From assembly GCA_964552945.1 (NCBI GenBank), contig CAZKIP010000003.1, forward strand, positions 62,001 through 126,000: a stretch of 64,000 bases of DNA, given 5' to 3'. The notes beneath the pieces were generated by a model. The model did no database searches. It was not told the DNA's origin and saw only the letters and a program-made list of their open reading frames with translations. Position numbers and translations under genes: made by a program. Source of the DNA: CAZEAB01 sp964552945. GTDB lineage: Archaea; Nanobdellota; Nanobdellia; Woesearchaeales; GW2011-AR9. This document shows positions 36,640-46,030 of the stretch, piece after piece. The stretch's first letter is position 1. Each line of letters starts with the position of its first letter.

Positions 36640-37359
36640 TTAATTATCAAGTAATATTTGTGCTAAACCAGTCATTACCAGTGGTGCTAATTCTTTATTA
36701 AAACTTGCCATTGTTAAATTTGCATTCACTTCTGATAATTTTTTGCAATTTACTACGTAATCTCCCATTAAAACACGATCTCCTTGGTATTTGAGATTAA
36801 AAGCAACAGCAAAATCTTGAGAGGTGGGGAAATGTTCATTAATTGCCATCAGTAAATATTTTGGAAGTATTTCGTCAGATTGTTTATTAGCCATTGATTC
36901 TTGCATCATTTCTCCCTTAGATGCTATAAATGATTCTGCAACTTGATTGACCTTCTGATATGATGTTAAAATAGTATCATCTAAGCAATCTCTTAATCTT
37001 CCCTTTGTTTCACCATCAACATGAGGAAGACCTAAACAATATCTCATTTCAGATTCTACTTGTTCTGCACTTAATAACCAACTTCTTCCAATTGCAGGTC
37101 CGATTGTATTCTGTACCCAACTTAAGGGGTAGAAGTCATCTTCAATTTGGCCACGAAGAATAGCTTTTATAGGGGCTCTTGCACCTTCTACAGGGATTAA
37201 ACTAGCTGCAACATCTGATGTTTTTAAAAGAATTGATCGCAATTTATTTAATGCGGAAGGGTTACTTTGAAAATAGTTGCAAACAACACTACTTGTGTAT
37301 GCTTGAAGAACGAATCTTCCTTCATCAACTACTGCCGGTTCTGGAGCTTGTGAGGTCAT
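36640..37359 (-). CDS. Hypothetical soluble protein
   Basis: A 239-residue protein of unknown family, with mostly helical, uncharged-to-acidic composition, no signal peptide and no clear membrane segment. Local features include DDFYPLSWVQNTIGPAIGRSWLLS and a C-terminal helical region. It lies between a P-loop kinase gene and a small membrane protein gene and may be co-expressed with them. Confidence 0.6.
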   Translation of the reverse strand: MTSQAPEPAVVDEGRFVLQAYTSSVVCNYFQSNPSALNKLRSILLKTSDVAASLIPVEGARAPIKAILRGQIEDDFYPLSWVQNTIGPAIGRSWLLSAEQVESEMRYCLGLPHVDGETKGRLRDCLDDTILTSYQKVNQVAESFIASKGEMMQESMANKQSDEILPKYLLMAINEHFPTSQDFAVAFNLKYQGDRVLMGDYVVNCKKLSEVNANLTMASFNKELAPLVMTGLAQILLDN

Positions 37360-37432
37360 AATGCTTAAAAAGGGAGGCTATTTATAAAATCTTTGTCCCT
37401 TTTTAGTAAAAACAATGAAAGAAGGGATTAAT

Positions 37433-37966
37433 TTATCTTTTCAAGAATTCTAAAATTCTAACTAAATTAATTAATGTAGGGTTACTGGTGTCAATCTTTA
37501 AGTGCTCATATTCTGGTCCTGGAACATCTACAAAAGTACTGACAAATTTTTCCCATGCTTCATATTTCGGCTCATCTCTTGGAAGTCCTCTTGATATCAA
37601 TCTTTCTTTTATAACATCCTCAGGAGCAACACAATGTATTAAAGAAACTTTGTAACCATTTTTACTTGCATCTTCTAATGCTGCATCAATAAATCCTGCT
37701 GGTTTTCCTTGAATGCATCCAGTCATTGGTGATTCCATTATTGTTGAAGCACCATTTCTGCCATTGTACATTGCTAATTCCCATGATGATTTAGTTATAG
37801 GCCCAGTCCAAGTTCTGTAATTAGAAGATTCTCGATCGTCACCGAAGATGTTATCCATTACAACGTCTCTATCAAAGAAAAATATCCCTCTCCTTTGAGA
37901 TACTTTTCTTGCTAGATATGATTTTCCAACTCCTGGTGCTCCCATAAAACTAACTAAATTTGTCAT
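37433..37966 (-). CDS. P-loop kinase (AAA_33/zeta-like)
   Basis: A 177-residue small kinase. FMGAPGVGKSYLARKVS is the Walker A motif and IFFFDRDVVMDNIFGD supplies an acidic residue after the second strand, as in AAA_33 kinases. IHCVAPEDVIKERLISRGLPRDEP is a lid region with Arg residues. Substrates in this family vary (nucleosides, RNA ends, sugars, UDP-GlcNAc for zeta toxins), so function cannot be set. It is divergent from the HD-domain gene. Confidence 0.7.
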   Translation of the reverse strand: MTNLVSFMGAPGVGKSYLARKVSQRRGIFFFDRDVVMDNIFGDDRESSNYRTWTGPITKSSWELAMYNGRNGASTIMESPMTGCIQGKPAGFIDAALEDASKNGYKVSLIHCVAPEDVIKERLISRGLPRDEPKYEAWEKFVSTFVDVPGPEYEHLKIDTSNPTLINLVRILEFLKR

Positions 37967-38087
37967 AATGATTTTAGTAGAATTTTTGTTTTTAAATGTT
38001 GTGAAAAGTGGGTTTAATGCTTAAAAAGTAATATTTTGTTATTATTATTCACAAACCTTATAATGAGAGATTAAAAAAACAAACTAT

Positions 38088-38107
38088 AGCAATAAGTAGC
38101 AATAAGT
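38088..38107. repeat. Tandem 10-bp repeat in HD gene leader
   Basis: AGCAATAAGT is repeated exactly twice, head to tail, between a CTTATAATG-like TATA box (about 38058-38066) and the ATG at 38121. The predicted transcription start falls at or just before the repeats. Confidence 0.4.
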
Positions 38108-38120
38108 AATCTAAAATAAA

Positions 38121-39095
38121 ATGAAATCATTAGTTGCAGGAAGAAAATTAAGAGACCTCATTATAGTTCTAAATGAAAGAGCTAGAATAGATGAAGCCGA
38201 GGTAATAAGGCATCTTTCTCCAAGAGAGCAAAAGGTATACCTAAAAGCAAAACCATTCTATGCCAAAGGTTCGGGAAAAGGATATTGTTTTGATCAAAGA
38301 CATATCGATTTCTCAACATTAATGTCTTTAAGGTTATTAGGGAACGCTGAGAGAGACGTAGTAGTTCCAGCTGTTATTTGTCATGATATTGGAAGGTATA
38401 AAACTCCTGAAGGAGTTACCGAAATAGATCACTCTTCTTTCACACAAAGAGTTCTTCACATGTTTGAAGGAGAACGTTTGGTAAGAAATTTTATGCGGGA
38501 GGCTGGCTACTCAATTAGAAAATCAGAGGAAGCTGCAAGAATAATTGCTCTTCATGATTGGGCGTATCTTAGTTTTATGAATCCCGAGGAAGAGTTATCA
38601 AAATCAAATCCTACTGTAAATATCGATGGCATTCCTACTAAGATTAGTGAGATGTATGAACACCAATTTAGAATAGCTCGGAAAGGAGTTTTTGACACCC
38701 ATGAATTTATTGCCTATCGTGAATCAGATAGAGTTAATGTTCCTGCTGTGGCTAGTTTTGCTAAAGATTATTTGAAGAGAAGCAAATATTATCAAAACTT
38801 TTCGCCAATGGAATTTGCATTATTGAGATTTGGTTATTTTGGAATGTTAGATCAAGTAGAGATTCCAGAGAGAGTTTCTGCTGAGAGACTTTCTTTCGTT
38901 AAATCACAAGTTAAATTAGAGAGACTTAATACTGCTAGAGGTGATAAAGTTGCTAGAGATATTTTGGATGCTAGACTTAATGATGTTGGAACTGGTTATT
39001 TAAATCTTGATAACGGAATGTCTAGAGAAGCATTCAAAGCGTTTTTAGGTCATACCTTAGATAAGGAACTAGAATATGCAGTTGAGTTATCTTGA
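38121..39095 (+). CDS. HD-domain phosphohydrolase
   Basis: A 324-residue protein whose N-terminal half has the HD metal-site pattern: QRHIDFSTLM, AVICHDIGRYKTPEG (His-Asp pair), IDHSSFTQRV and IIALHDWAYLSF. HD enzymes hydrolyse nucleotides, cyclic dinucleotides or other phosphates. The C-terminal half has no match I recognise. It converges with the EEP phosphatase gene with one base between the stops. Confidence 0.75.
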   Translation: MKSLVAGRKLRDLIIVLNERARIDEAEVIRHLSPREQKVYLKAKPFYAKGSGKGYCFDQRHIDFSTLMSLRLLGNAERDVVVPAVICHDIGRYKTPEGVTEIDHSSFTQRVLHMFEGERLVRNFMREAGYSIRKSEEAARIIALHDWAYLSFMNPEEELSKSNPTVNIDGIPTKISEMYEHQFRIARKGVFDTHEFIAYRESDRVNVPAVASFAKDYLKRSKYYQNFSPMEFALLRFGYFGMLDQVEIPERVSAERLSFVKSQVKLERLNTARGDKVARDILDARLNDVGTGYLNLDNGMSREAFKAFLGHTLDKELEYAVELS

Positions 39096-39096
39096 A

Positions 39097-39918
39097 TCAA
39101 TCTTGTTTTCCATTTCTTCCAACAAAATTTTTATCCAAAGTAATTGTCCAAGGAAAGTGATCTGAAGCAATTCTTGCCAAACCTTCATTAACAAATCCAA
39201 AATCTCTTACGTGAGGAAGAACACCTTCTTTTGCGAAAATAAAATCCATTCTTATTGGTACTGCGTGGGGGTTTGGCCCATGAATGTCGGTCATACCAGT
39301 TATTTCAGCTGGTGAGTGGCGTTGCAATCCTACATCTACATAACCAGCTTCAAGAACTGCTTCTATAGTATCGTAACATAGTTTTCCATTTTTAGTGTAT
39401 TTTTCAACCATTCTTGGTGTAAATTTAGGAATGATTCCATCAACCATACCATCTTGGGGAGATAGAGAATTAAAATCACCCATGATTATTCCATATTGTT
39501 CTCCTGCTAACTCTTGCAAAACCTCCCTTATTTGAGGAAGTCTTGTAGCTTCATCAACATGAGAGAGGTAGAGGTTACAAACAGATAATTGGCCTGTTGG
39601 AGTTGGAAAAGTCATCTCAACAGCCTTAACACCCTCACCAACAATTCTTGTTTTTGAAGGTTGTCTTCTACTAAAAATGGCAGAACCAGTGGAGTACCTC
39701 ATCTCCATGTCTCCCTCAAAGATAACTCTGCCATGGCGATAAGTTCCATTTCTACGAATAGCATGAACTAGCTCGTTATCAGGCCCTCTTACAACTTTTG
39801 TCTCTTGCAAACCGAGAACATCTGGAGATTGTTCATCAATCACTCCAAGAACTTTATGTAAGCGTTGAGGGTCTCCTTCAACACCGCCAATGTAAACATT
39901 ATAAGTCATAATTTTCAT
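39097..39918 (-). CDS. Endonuclease/exonuclease/phosphatase (EEP) family protein
   Basis: A 273-residue EEP-fold hydrolase. Motifs include MTYNVYIGG (Asn), DVLGLQETKV (catalytic Glu), IIMGDFNSLSPQDG (Asp/Asn) and ASDHFPWTITL (Asp-His). The family includes DNases, AP endonucleases and phosphatases. There is no signal peptide, so it is probably cytoplasmic. It lies beside an HD hydrolase and a small kinase, so a nucleotide-related role is possible. Confidence 0.8.
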   Translation of the reverse strand: MKIMTYNVYIGGVEGDPQRLHKVLGVIDEQSPDVLGLQETKVVRGPDNELVHAIRRNGTYRHGRVIFEGDMEMRYSTGSAIFSRRQPSKTRIVGEGVKAVEMTFPTPTGQLSVCNLYLSHVDEATRLPQIREVLQELAGEQYGIIMGDFNSLSPQDGMVDGIIPKFTPRMVEKYTKNGKLCYDTIEAVLEAGYVDVGLQRHSPAEITGMTDIHGPNPHAVPIRMDFIFAKEGVLPHVRDFGFVNEGLARIASDHFPWTITLDKNFVGRNGKQD

Positions 39919-39983
39919 AATGTCATCTTAAGAAAATCTCCTTATAAACTTTCTGGAATAGGGCTTCTTGCTAAGAAAACGCT

Positions 39984-41122
39984 CTACTTTTTATCAATTA
40001 AAGAAGTGTAAACTTCTAAATATTTTTCAATACTATCATCCCATAAGAATTTTTTAAGCTCCGTCTCTTGATATTCTTTTTTAGATAATTTCACCACTTT
40101 CTCAGCCAGTTCAGTTATATTTTTACTTTCAAACATTAAAAATTTGCCACTCACAACTTCAGGTAAAGAACCAGCATTACTTACGACTGCAGGAGTACCA
40201 ATAGCATTTGTTTCCACAGTAGTGTAACCAAACCCTTCGGCAGTGGAAGGAATAACTACTCCATCAACCGCCTTGAGATATTTTTTCAATTCTGAATGAG
40301 GAACTGGCTGAATTATTTTAACTTGTTTTTCTATTCCCAATGTTTTAATAAGGGCAATTAGTTTTTGATAATTCTCTTTGTAATTGTTTACAGAACTGAG
40401 CATTAACAACAACAATACATTGGGAATTCTCTCTTTGATGGAGGGAAGTGCTTTAAGGAGATATTCAAACCCTTTAGATTCTCCTGGTCTTCCCCAAGAA
40501 AAAAGACTAAAATTTTCTTTCAAAGAATGTTCTTCTCTAATTTTTTCAATATCCTCTACTGCAATTTTTTCTGGATCCCAAGAATTGTAGTCAAAACCAT
40601 TGTGGATAGTTATTACTTTTTTTTCTTTGATATTTAATTTAAGAAGATCTTTTTTAGTGGCATTGGAAACACAAAGGTATTTGTCAAAAGGAAGAGTGTA
40701 AATCATTCTTTCTAAAATTTCATGAATTTTACTTTTGAACCAAGGGAAATTAGTTATCTTTTGCCATTTACCTTGCCAAACTTCATGGACAGTTATTACG
40801 GCTGGTTTCCCAGTTATTTTTGCAGCTATCCAAGCAGGGAATGCACCATTGAATGTAGTCGTTTGAATTAAATCATTTTTTTTTGCTAGTGCGATAGCTT
40901 TTGGAATGGCGGAAAAAGTAAAAATGTATCTGGAGTGTAAGGAGGGAACTCTTTGAACTTTAACTCCTCCAATAAGTTCTTTTTTTTTGTACCTTCTAAT
41001 TGATGGGTTAGCAAGGTTGGAGAGTTTCCTTTTTTCAGAATTCTCTCAGAAATATTTTTGAAAACCACTTCCACTCCACCAAAATGGGGGAGATAATTTT
41101 CACAGATGAAAAGGACTTTCAT
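39984..41122 (-). pseudogene. GT4 glycosyltransferase interrupted by a homopolymer frameshift
   Basis: Two reading frames together make one normal GT4 protein. The first frame (from 41122) encodes MKVLFICENYLPHFGGVEVV and runs off-frame after EGTKKK. The second covers the rest, including FNGAFPAWIAAKITGKPAVI, SLFSWGRPGESKGFEYLLKAL and IPSTAEGFGYTTVETNAIGT. They join at a run of nine A on the coding strand (plus-strand T9 at 40980-40988). One extra A restores a 1140-nt frame of 379 residues. It may be a sequencing error, a true mutation, phase variation or programmed slippage. The ATG overlaps the stop of the DUF2304 gene, fitting the glycosylation operon. Confidence 0.85.
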
Positions 41123-41529
41123 TTTTCTTGATGTCCTTCGCTATCTTTATGATTGTTATTGTCCTTATCCTTATTATCTTTGTTGTTATTATGGGTTTTT
41201 GCTTTTTCAATCGCTTCTTTTCTTACAAAAATTTCTAACCTTCTTTCCATTTTTTTGACAATGCTATAATTATAGAAACTTAGACCTAACAAAATAAAGA
41301 AGCCAAATACAACAAAGAAATCAAGACGACGATAGAAGTTTAGGGGACCTATTAGGAAATCAATAATTGAAGGGTCTATTGCAATAATGATTAAAAGAAT
41401 CCAGCCAAACAACCAAACAACCAATTCAGTACTTGTTAACTCTTTTCTTTTATATTTAACATAGCTGAAATAAATCATTGCGGCTCCAAAGATGATCCCT
41501 AGAAATTGGATCCAAAAGGTGGTGTTCAT
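41119..41529 (-). CDS. DUF2304 membrane protein
   Basis: A 136-residue protein with three likely membrane spans and a charged C-terminal tail, matching the DUF2304 pattern (FGAAMIYFSYVKYKRKEL, LVVWLFGWILLIIIAIDPS, RRLDFFVVFGFFILLGL). DUF2304 genes usually sit beside DPM1-like glycosyltransferases, as here; it overlaps both neighbours by four bases. It may anchor or regulate the transferase. The last 25 residues are Asn/Lys/Asp-rich. Confidence 0.8.
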   Translation of the reverse strand: MNTTFWIQFLGIIFGAAMIYFSYVKYKRKELTSTELVVWLFGWILLIIIAIDPSIIDFLIGPLNFYRRLDFFVVFGFFILLGLSFYNYSIVKKMERRLEIFVRKEAIEKAKTHNNNKDNKDKDNNNHKDSEGHQEK

Positions 41530-42179
41530 CCTAACAACCTCCCACTAACTAGTTTTAGAACAATTTTGACGCCATCAATAATAGTTGTTCCTTTATAATT
41601 GTCCGAATAAATTGTTTCAATAGGTAATTGTGTGTATTTCAATTTTCTTTTACCAGATTTAATAATCATTTCTGTCTCCATATAATAATCGGATGAATTC
41701 CATCTAATTTTTTTGTAAGCGGCTGTTTTGAATGCTCTAAATCCACTTTGGCTGTCTCTTACTTTAATTCCATATGATTTGCTTAGGGTTTGATTAATGA
41801 ACCAATTACCAAACTTTAATACAAAAGGCATTTCCTTACTTTGTTTCCTATATCCAAAAACAATTTCGTTATCTTTTAATTTTTCAAGGAATAAAGGGAT
41901 TTCTTTTGGATCATGTTGTCCATCGGCATCAATCACAACAATGTTATCTGCTCTTTGTGAATAAGCAAAATCACATCCTGTTTTAAGGGTGGCACCTTTG
42001 CCTAAATTGATTCTGTGTTTTATGACCTTAACTCCAGACTCTTGAGCTATTTTTGAAGTATTATCTGAAGAGCCATCATCAACCACTACCACATAATTGG
42101 TATAGTTTTTTACTTTATTAATGACTTTAGCAATATGGTTCTCTTCGTTGTAAGCAGGAATAATTACATAATTCTTCAT
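41526..42179 (-). CDS. GT2 glycosyltransferase, dolichol-phosphate mannosyltransferase-like
   Basis: A 217-residue GT-A enzyme like DPM1: IIPAYNEENHIAKVI, VVVDDGSSDNTSKIA, NLGKGATLKTGCDFA and VVIDADGQHDPKEI (the DADGQ metal motif). It likely moves a sugar from an NDP donor to a polyprenyl phosphate for use outside the membrane by GT-C enzymes or the oligosaccharyltransferase. It belongs to the tight minus-strand operon with DUF2304 and the broken GT4 and lies next to STT3. Confidence 0.88.
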   Translation of the reverse strand: MKNYVIIPAYNEENHIAKVINKVKNYTNYVVVVDDGSSDNTSKIAQESGVKVIKHRINLGKGATLKTGCDFAYSQRADNIVVIDADGQHDPKEIPLFLEKLKDNEIVFGYRKQSKEMPFVLKFGNWFINQTLSKSYGIKVRDSQSGFRAFKTAAYKKIRWNSSDYYMETEMIIKSGKRKLKYTQLPIETIYSDNYKGTTIIDGVKIVLKLVSGRLLG

Positions 42180-42244
42180 TTATCTCTATGCTCTGAAATT
42201 TCATTTATAAAAATTGTGAATCGAGAAAAAGTTTTGAGAAAAAG

Positions 42245-45200
42245 CTAACTAGAATTGGCTTCTTGAGAAGATGGTTGAGTCGGTTCTTCAACAGGTTCAA
42301 CGACTGGTTTAACTGGTTCTTTGAAGAAAACTTGATTATTTTGTTTACAGGTGTAGTCAACCTTCCAATTAATTATTCTTCCTCCAGTAACTTGTCGAAC
42401 ATCATCAAACTTTTCAAAACATTTCATGCCATGTCCTTGATAGTAAAATAATTTGGTGAAAGTGCTAGCTGCTTGTAATTCATCGGTAAGTATGAATTGG
42501 TAACTATTGCCATTAGGGATTAAAACTATTGAAAATCCTGTTTTTTCTCCAGTAAATTTCTTTTCTTTTATTTCCGTTTTAGTTGCGTAAGTAAGTGAGT
42601 TTGGTTTAACATTGGGATTATTATCAAAAATTACTTCATGTGTGTTTAAATCAACTTGAAAGGCAAAATTTCCTCCTTGTACAGAACCAATACAGCCAAC
42701 TTTGTTATTTTCAAGATTATCGCATCCTGCAAGTCCTGAATGATATCCGGGCCATGGGGCAATCCAACGGTCTCCTTTTGTTGTTTGAATTTCTCCATGT
42801 ATTCTATGGGCATCATCTTCACTCATTCCAAATTTCTTAGTTAAATAGCTAACTGCTGTGTCTCTAGATACTTTGTTTGTGTTATGATACATAGTAGCTT
42901 TTCTAAAATCCCAACTTCCAAAATGTCCCCACACCCCTGCTTTTCCAACCATGTCTCCAGAAGTGATAAAATAATTTGGAATTAAATCTTGGCAGTGAGT
43001 ATATTCTAACATGGTTTCTGCTTCAGTTTTACTTAATCCTAATTCTTGATATTTTTTCAAGGCTTTATTTCTATCAGAAATTTGAAATATCTTGTATAAT
43101 ATTTGAGTAGATTCTAAACTATCATCCGTAAACTCATCTAATTTTTTTGGTGCAGTTTCTTGCACACAATTTAACATTCGTAATATTCCAAGGGTTTCTT
43201 TTTCATCGCTAGATAGAAGAGTTCTTCCTACCCAATGAATTCTCTGACCTTGATCTCCACCATCAAAAGTAACTCTTCTTTCAGAAATTGCTTGGAACCA
43301 ATGTCCAAAATCCCACCAACTTGTTATGATGGCATCGCTACTTGTGTCTTTAACTTTTATTAGAGAGTTATACCAGGCATCGTTCATACTTGGTAATTGC
43401 TGTTTAGCAATACTTTGTGCGCTTGATAAGGGGGTCATAATAAACAAAGCTAGAACAATAAATATCAACACTTTGCTTAATCTTATGTCAAGATTGATTA
43501 CTTTCTTTAGCCATGCACTGAGTTTTTCATAAGTGATACCAAAGAATGAGCCAAGAGCAATAGCGAAAGGAGGGACAATCAAAATAGAGAATCTTGCTCC
43601 TTTAGTTACTGAATAAGATGTACCAATAAACCATAATGAAATTAAAAAGAAATAAGTTAAGTTAAATTTTCCTTTTTTGTAAGAAGTATAAATTGTTAGA
43701 AGTATTCCTACTATGGAAAGTGAAAACATTAAATTTCCTCCTAGCTGAGAAATTACATTTGAAAAAGAAGTTGGATTAAATTCTGCAACAGTGGTTAAAA
43801 CATTTGGCCAAATACTTTTTATTCCTACTTCTTTAAGATAAATAAAACTTATTGGTCTAGTGAAACCATTCATGAATCTACTAAAGGAAACAAAAAGTGA
43901 AACAAAGATAGCGGATGAAAGGAAAAAGGTAACCAATTGTATAAGATTTAGTTTGATTTCTTTTAATGGTAGGATTGGTTCTGATTTTCCACTTTTCTTT
44001 ATTTTGTTTCTAACAAAATTAATTATCGTAACGAAGAATGGTGACAGAACTAAGGTTGCTAGAATGAAAAGGAAAATTGGTGACCATCCTGTCCAAGTAA
44101 GGGCATACAATCCTACAAATAATCCCGCAATACTATTGTAAATTATTTTTGGTTTATTACTTTTTGCAGTAAAGCCTTCTATAAACAACCAGGCAATTAT
44201 AAGGGGAAATAAGATGTTGTAAGGGTCAGTGTCTGCAAAACCTGCAGGAGTTCTTGATAATAAAGGCCCATTTATAGCAAGTAGAATTGCTGTGAAAAAC
44301 CCTCCAATGTTTCCAGATATTTTTCTTCCAATCAAGAAAGCAGGGATTAGAGCTAGACCAATGATAATTGGAGGCATTAGAAAGATAACCCTCATTAATG
44401 AAATATCTCTAAAGAAAAAACTAATTAACTTGTAAAGGTAAGCTCCAAAGTAAGGATGAAGTTGCTGACTTGACCTTTTATCTAATCTTCCATCTCTTAA
44501 AGAGAAATAAGGTTCGCCATCAATAAGCTTGTCTCCAAGATGTCCATGTCTAATAACATTTCTGGCCTGACTTAACCACAAATAAGGGTCTATCGCTAGA
44601 AGGTAAGTGTCTCCATTTTCGTCCTGAAAATTGGCTTTGTATTGTTTTGATAGTTGAGCAATATTATTCTCTATGGCTTCTTTATCTGTTTGTAAAACTT
44701 TTTGGAATTCTTTTTCAACCAAACTATTTCTGTTTTGAACGGGTAGGTTGGGGTATTGTTGATTTATCTGCCCTTGAATTTGATTTCTTAGATGATTATG
44801 AACTCCATCTTGAGCCCAACCATCAGTTATTGGTAGAGAGGAAGGCATCATTCTCAAATAAGATGAGAGAAAGATTGCCGTAATAATTAATAGGATGGGA
44901 ATGATTACTTTGGAATGTTTTTTTACAAAATCAGTTGCTTTTTTAAGATCAATATTTTCTTCTTTGTCATCATCTTTGTCTTCAGAATCTTTATTATTTT
45001 TTGAATAACTCTTTATTGATTTTACTTTATTAAACAAGTTTTTTGCTTTGTTTTTAATCTCATTCACGTCAAAGGCAATTTCGTCACTTTCAGAATCTGA
45101 ATTGTTATCTTCATTTTTTTTCTCACTTTTATCTACTTTAATTGCCTCTTTTGCTTCTTTGTAAGAAGGAGTTTCTTTAATTTCTGTTTTTTCTTCACTT

Positions 45201-45430
45201 TCTTTTTTCTCGGATTTTTTAAAGAATCTTTTAGCTTTATTTTTTAATTCACTGAAATCTATGGCAACTTCTTCATCTACCTTTTTTTCAGTTTCATTTA
45301 TGTTTGGTGTATCCTTAGAATTTTGTTCATTTTCAATGGGTTGAGAAACAGGTTCATTTGCCTTTATCGGATCTACTTTATCGGATGAACTAACTGGAGA
45401 ATTTTCCTCTTTAATATCCACTAAAACCAC
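42245..45430 (-). CDS. aglB: STT3/AglB oligosaccharyltransferase with long charged N-terminal extension
   Basis: A 1061-residue catalytic subunit for N-glycosylation. After a cytoplasmic extension of about 173 residues rich in Lys, Glu, Asp and Ser come about a dozen membrane spans and a C-terminal extracellular domain. Motifs: AIDPYLWLSQARN in the first loop, GFADTDPYN (second acidic motif) and SWWDFGHWFQ, where the usual WWDYG has Phe for Tyr. It transfers lipid-linked glycan to Asn in N-x-S/T sequons; the S-layer protein nearby is a likely target. Two GTG codons (45430, 45421) could start it; a TTTATAAAAT box is about 30 nt upstream. Confidence 0.9.
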   Translation of the reverse strand: MVLVDIKEENSPVSSSDKVDPIKANEPVSQPIENEQNSKDTPNINETEKKVDEEVAIDFSELKNKAKRFFKKSEKKESEEKTEIKETPSYKEAKEAIKVDKSEKKNEDNNSDSESDEIAFDVNEIKNKAKNLFNKVKSIKSYSKNNKDSEDKDDDKEENIDLKKATDFVKKHSKVIIPILLIITAIFLSSYLRMMPSSLPITDGWAQDGVHNHLRNQIQGQINQQYPNLPVQNRNSLVEKEFQKVLQTDKEAIENNIAQLSKQYKANFQDENGDTYLLAIDPYLWLSQARNVIRHGHLGDKLIDGEPYFSLRDGRLDKRSSQQLHPYFGAYLYKLISFFFRDISLMRVIFLMPPIIIGLALIPAFLIGRKISGNIGGFFTAILLAINGPLLSRTPAGFADTDPYNILFPLIIAWLFIEGFTAKSNKPKIIYNSIAGLFVGLYALTWTGWSPIFLFILATLVLSPFFVTIINFVRNKIKKSGKSEPILPLKEIKLNLIQLVTFFLSSAIFVSLFVSFSRFMNGFTRPISFIYLKEVGIKSIWPNVLTTVAEFNPTSFSNVISQLGGNLMFSLSIVGILLTIYTSYKKGKFNLTYFFLISLWFIGTSYSVTKGARFSILIVPPFAIALGSFFGITYEKLSAWLKKVINLDIRLSKVLIFIVLALFIMTPLSSAQSIAKQQLPSMNDAWYNSLIKVKDTSSDAIITSWWDFGHWFQAISERRVTFDGGDQGQRIHWVGRTLLSSDEKETLGILRMLNCVQETAPKKLDEFTDDSLESTQILYKIFQISDRNKALKKYQELGLSKTEAETMLEYTHCQDLIPNYFITSGDMVGKAGVWGHFGSWDFRKATMYHNTNKVSRDTAVSYLTKKFGMSEDDAHRIHGEIQTTKGDRWIAPWPGYHSGLAGCDNLENNKVGCIGSVQGGNFAFQVDLNTHEVIFDNNPNVKPNSLTYATKTEIKEKKFTGEKTGFSIVLIPNGNSYQFILTDELQAASTFTKLFYYQGHGMKCFEKFDDVRQVTGGRIINWKVDYTCKQNNQVFFKEPVKPVVEPVEEPTQPSSQEANSS

Positions 45431-45561
45431 CCATCTGCTGGCTAAGTTGGCGGTTGTTTATAAAATTTGTTGTCATTACTTTCACATATAATCTCTATTT
45501 AATGATTAATTAGCTAGGATATCCGTTAGATTTTAATAGTAAGAGCGTATCTAGCTTTATA
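45431..45561. promoter_or_regulatory. Divergent promoters of STT3 and MBF1
   Basis: TTTATAAAAT (45457-45466) serves the minus-strand STT3 gene. GATTTTAATAG (45529-45539) is centred about 28 nt before the MBF1 ATG. Both spacings fit leaderless or nearly leaderless transcripts. Confidence 0.45.
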
Positions 45562-46023
45562 ATGGCACCTTGTGAAATGTGTGGAAAGGAATCAAATCTT
45601 TCTTTAGTGGATGTGGAAGGAGTTGATTTAAATGTCTGTTCTAATTGTTCTAAGTACGGGGCTTCCAAAAAGAAAGCACCTAATACTTTTTCTGGAAGAA
45701 AGCCAGTTTTAAGAAAGGAGAGGGTTAAGAACGAATATAAAATTGTTGACAATTTTGTTTCTCTTTTAAAGTCTGCCAGAAATAAAAGAGGGATGAATCA
45801 AGAGGATTTTTCTAAGTTACTTAATGAAAAAGAAAGCTTGGTGGCAAAATGGGAGGCTGGAACTCTCAAACCAAGATTTGATGTTGCTAGACGAATTGGA
45901 AGAACTTTAGGGATGAATTTCTTAAAAAGAATTGAGGAAGGAGAAAAAGTTAAATTGGCCAAGTCAAAGAAAAGAGACATCTTTACTTTGGGCGATTTTA
46001 TTAAAGTAAGAAAAAGGAAATAA
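45562..46023 (+). CDS. mbf1: Multiprotein bridging factor 1 (zinc ribbon + HTH)
   Basis: A 153-residue archaeal MBF1. The N-terminal zinc ribbon has CEMCGKES and CSNCSKYG. A Cro/C1-type HTH spans about residues 68-125 (LLKSARNKRGMNQEDFSKLL, ESLVAKWEAGTLKPRFDVARRIG). Archaeal MBF1 associates with the ribosome and transcription machinery. The length and domain order are normal. It is the only plus-strand gene in this stretch. Confidence 0.92.
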   Translation: MAPCEMCGKESNLSLVDVEGVDLNVCSNCSKYGASKKKAPNTFSGRKPVLRKERVKNEYKIVDNFVSLLKSARNKRGMNQEDFSKLLNEKESLVAKWEAGTLKPRFDVARRIGRTLGMNFLKRIEEGEKVKLAKSKKRDIFTLGDFIKVRKRK

Positions 46024-46030
46024 TCTTAAT

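Noticed and set aside
40886..41122. The 78-residue ORF as an independent small protein
   Set aside because: It is the N-terminus of a GT4 and continues in another frame across an A9 tract, so it is one broken gene.
43860..44883. Open frames opposite the STT3 gene
   Set aside because: Low-complexity antisense frames inside a conserved membrane protein gene.
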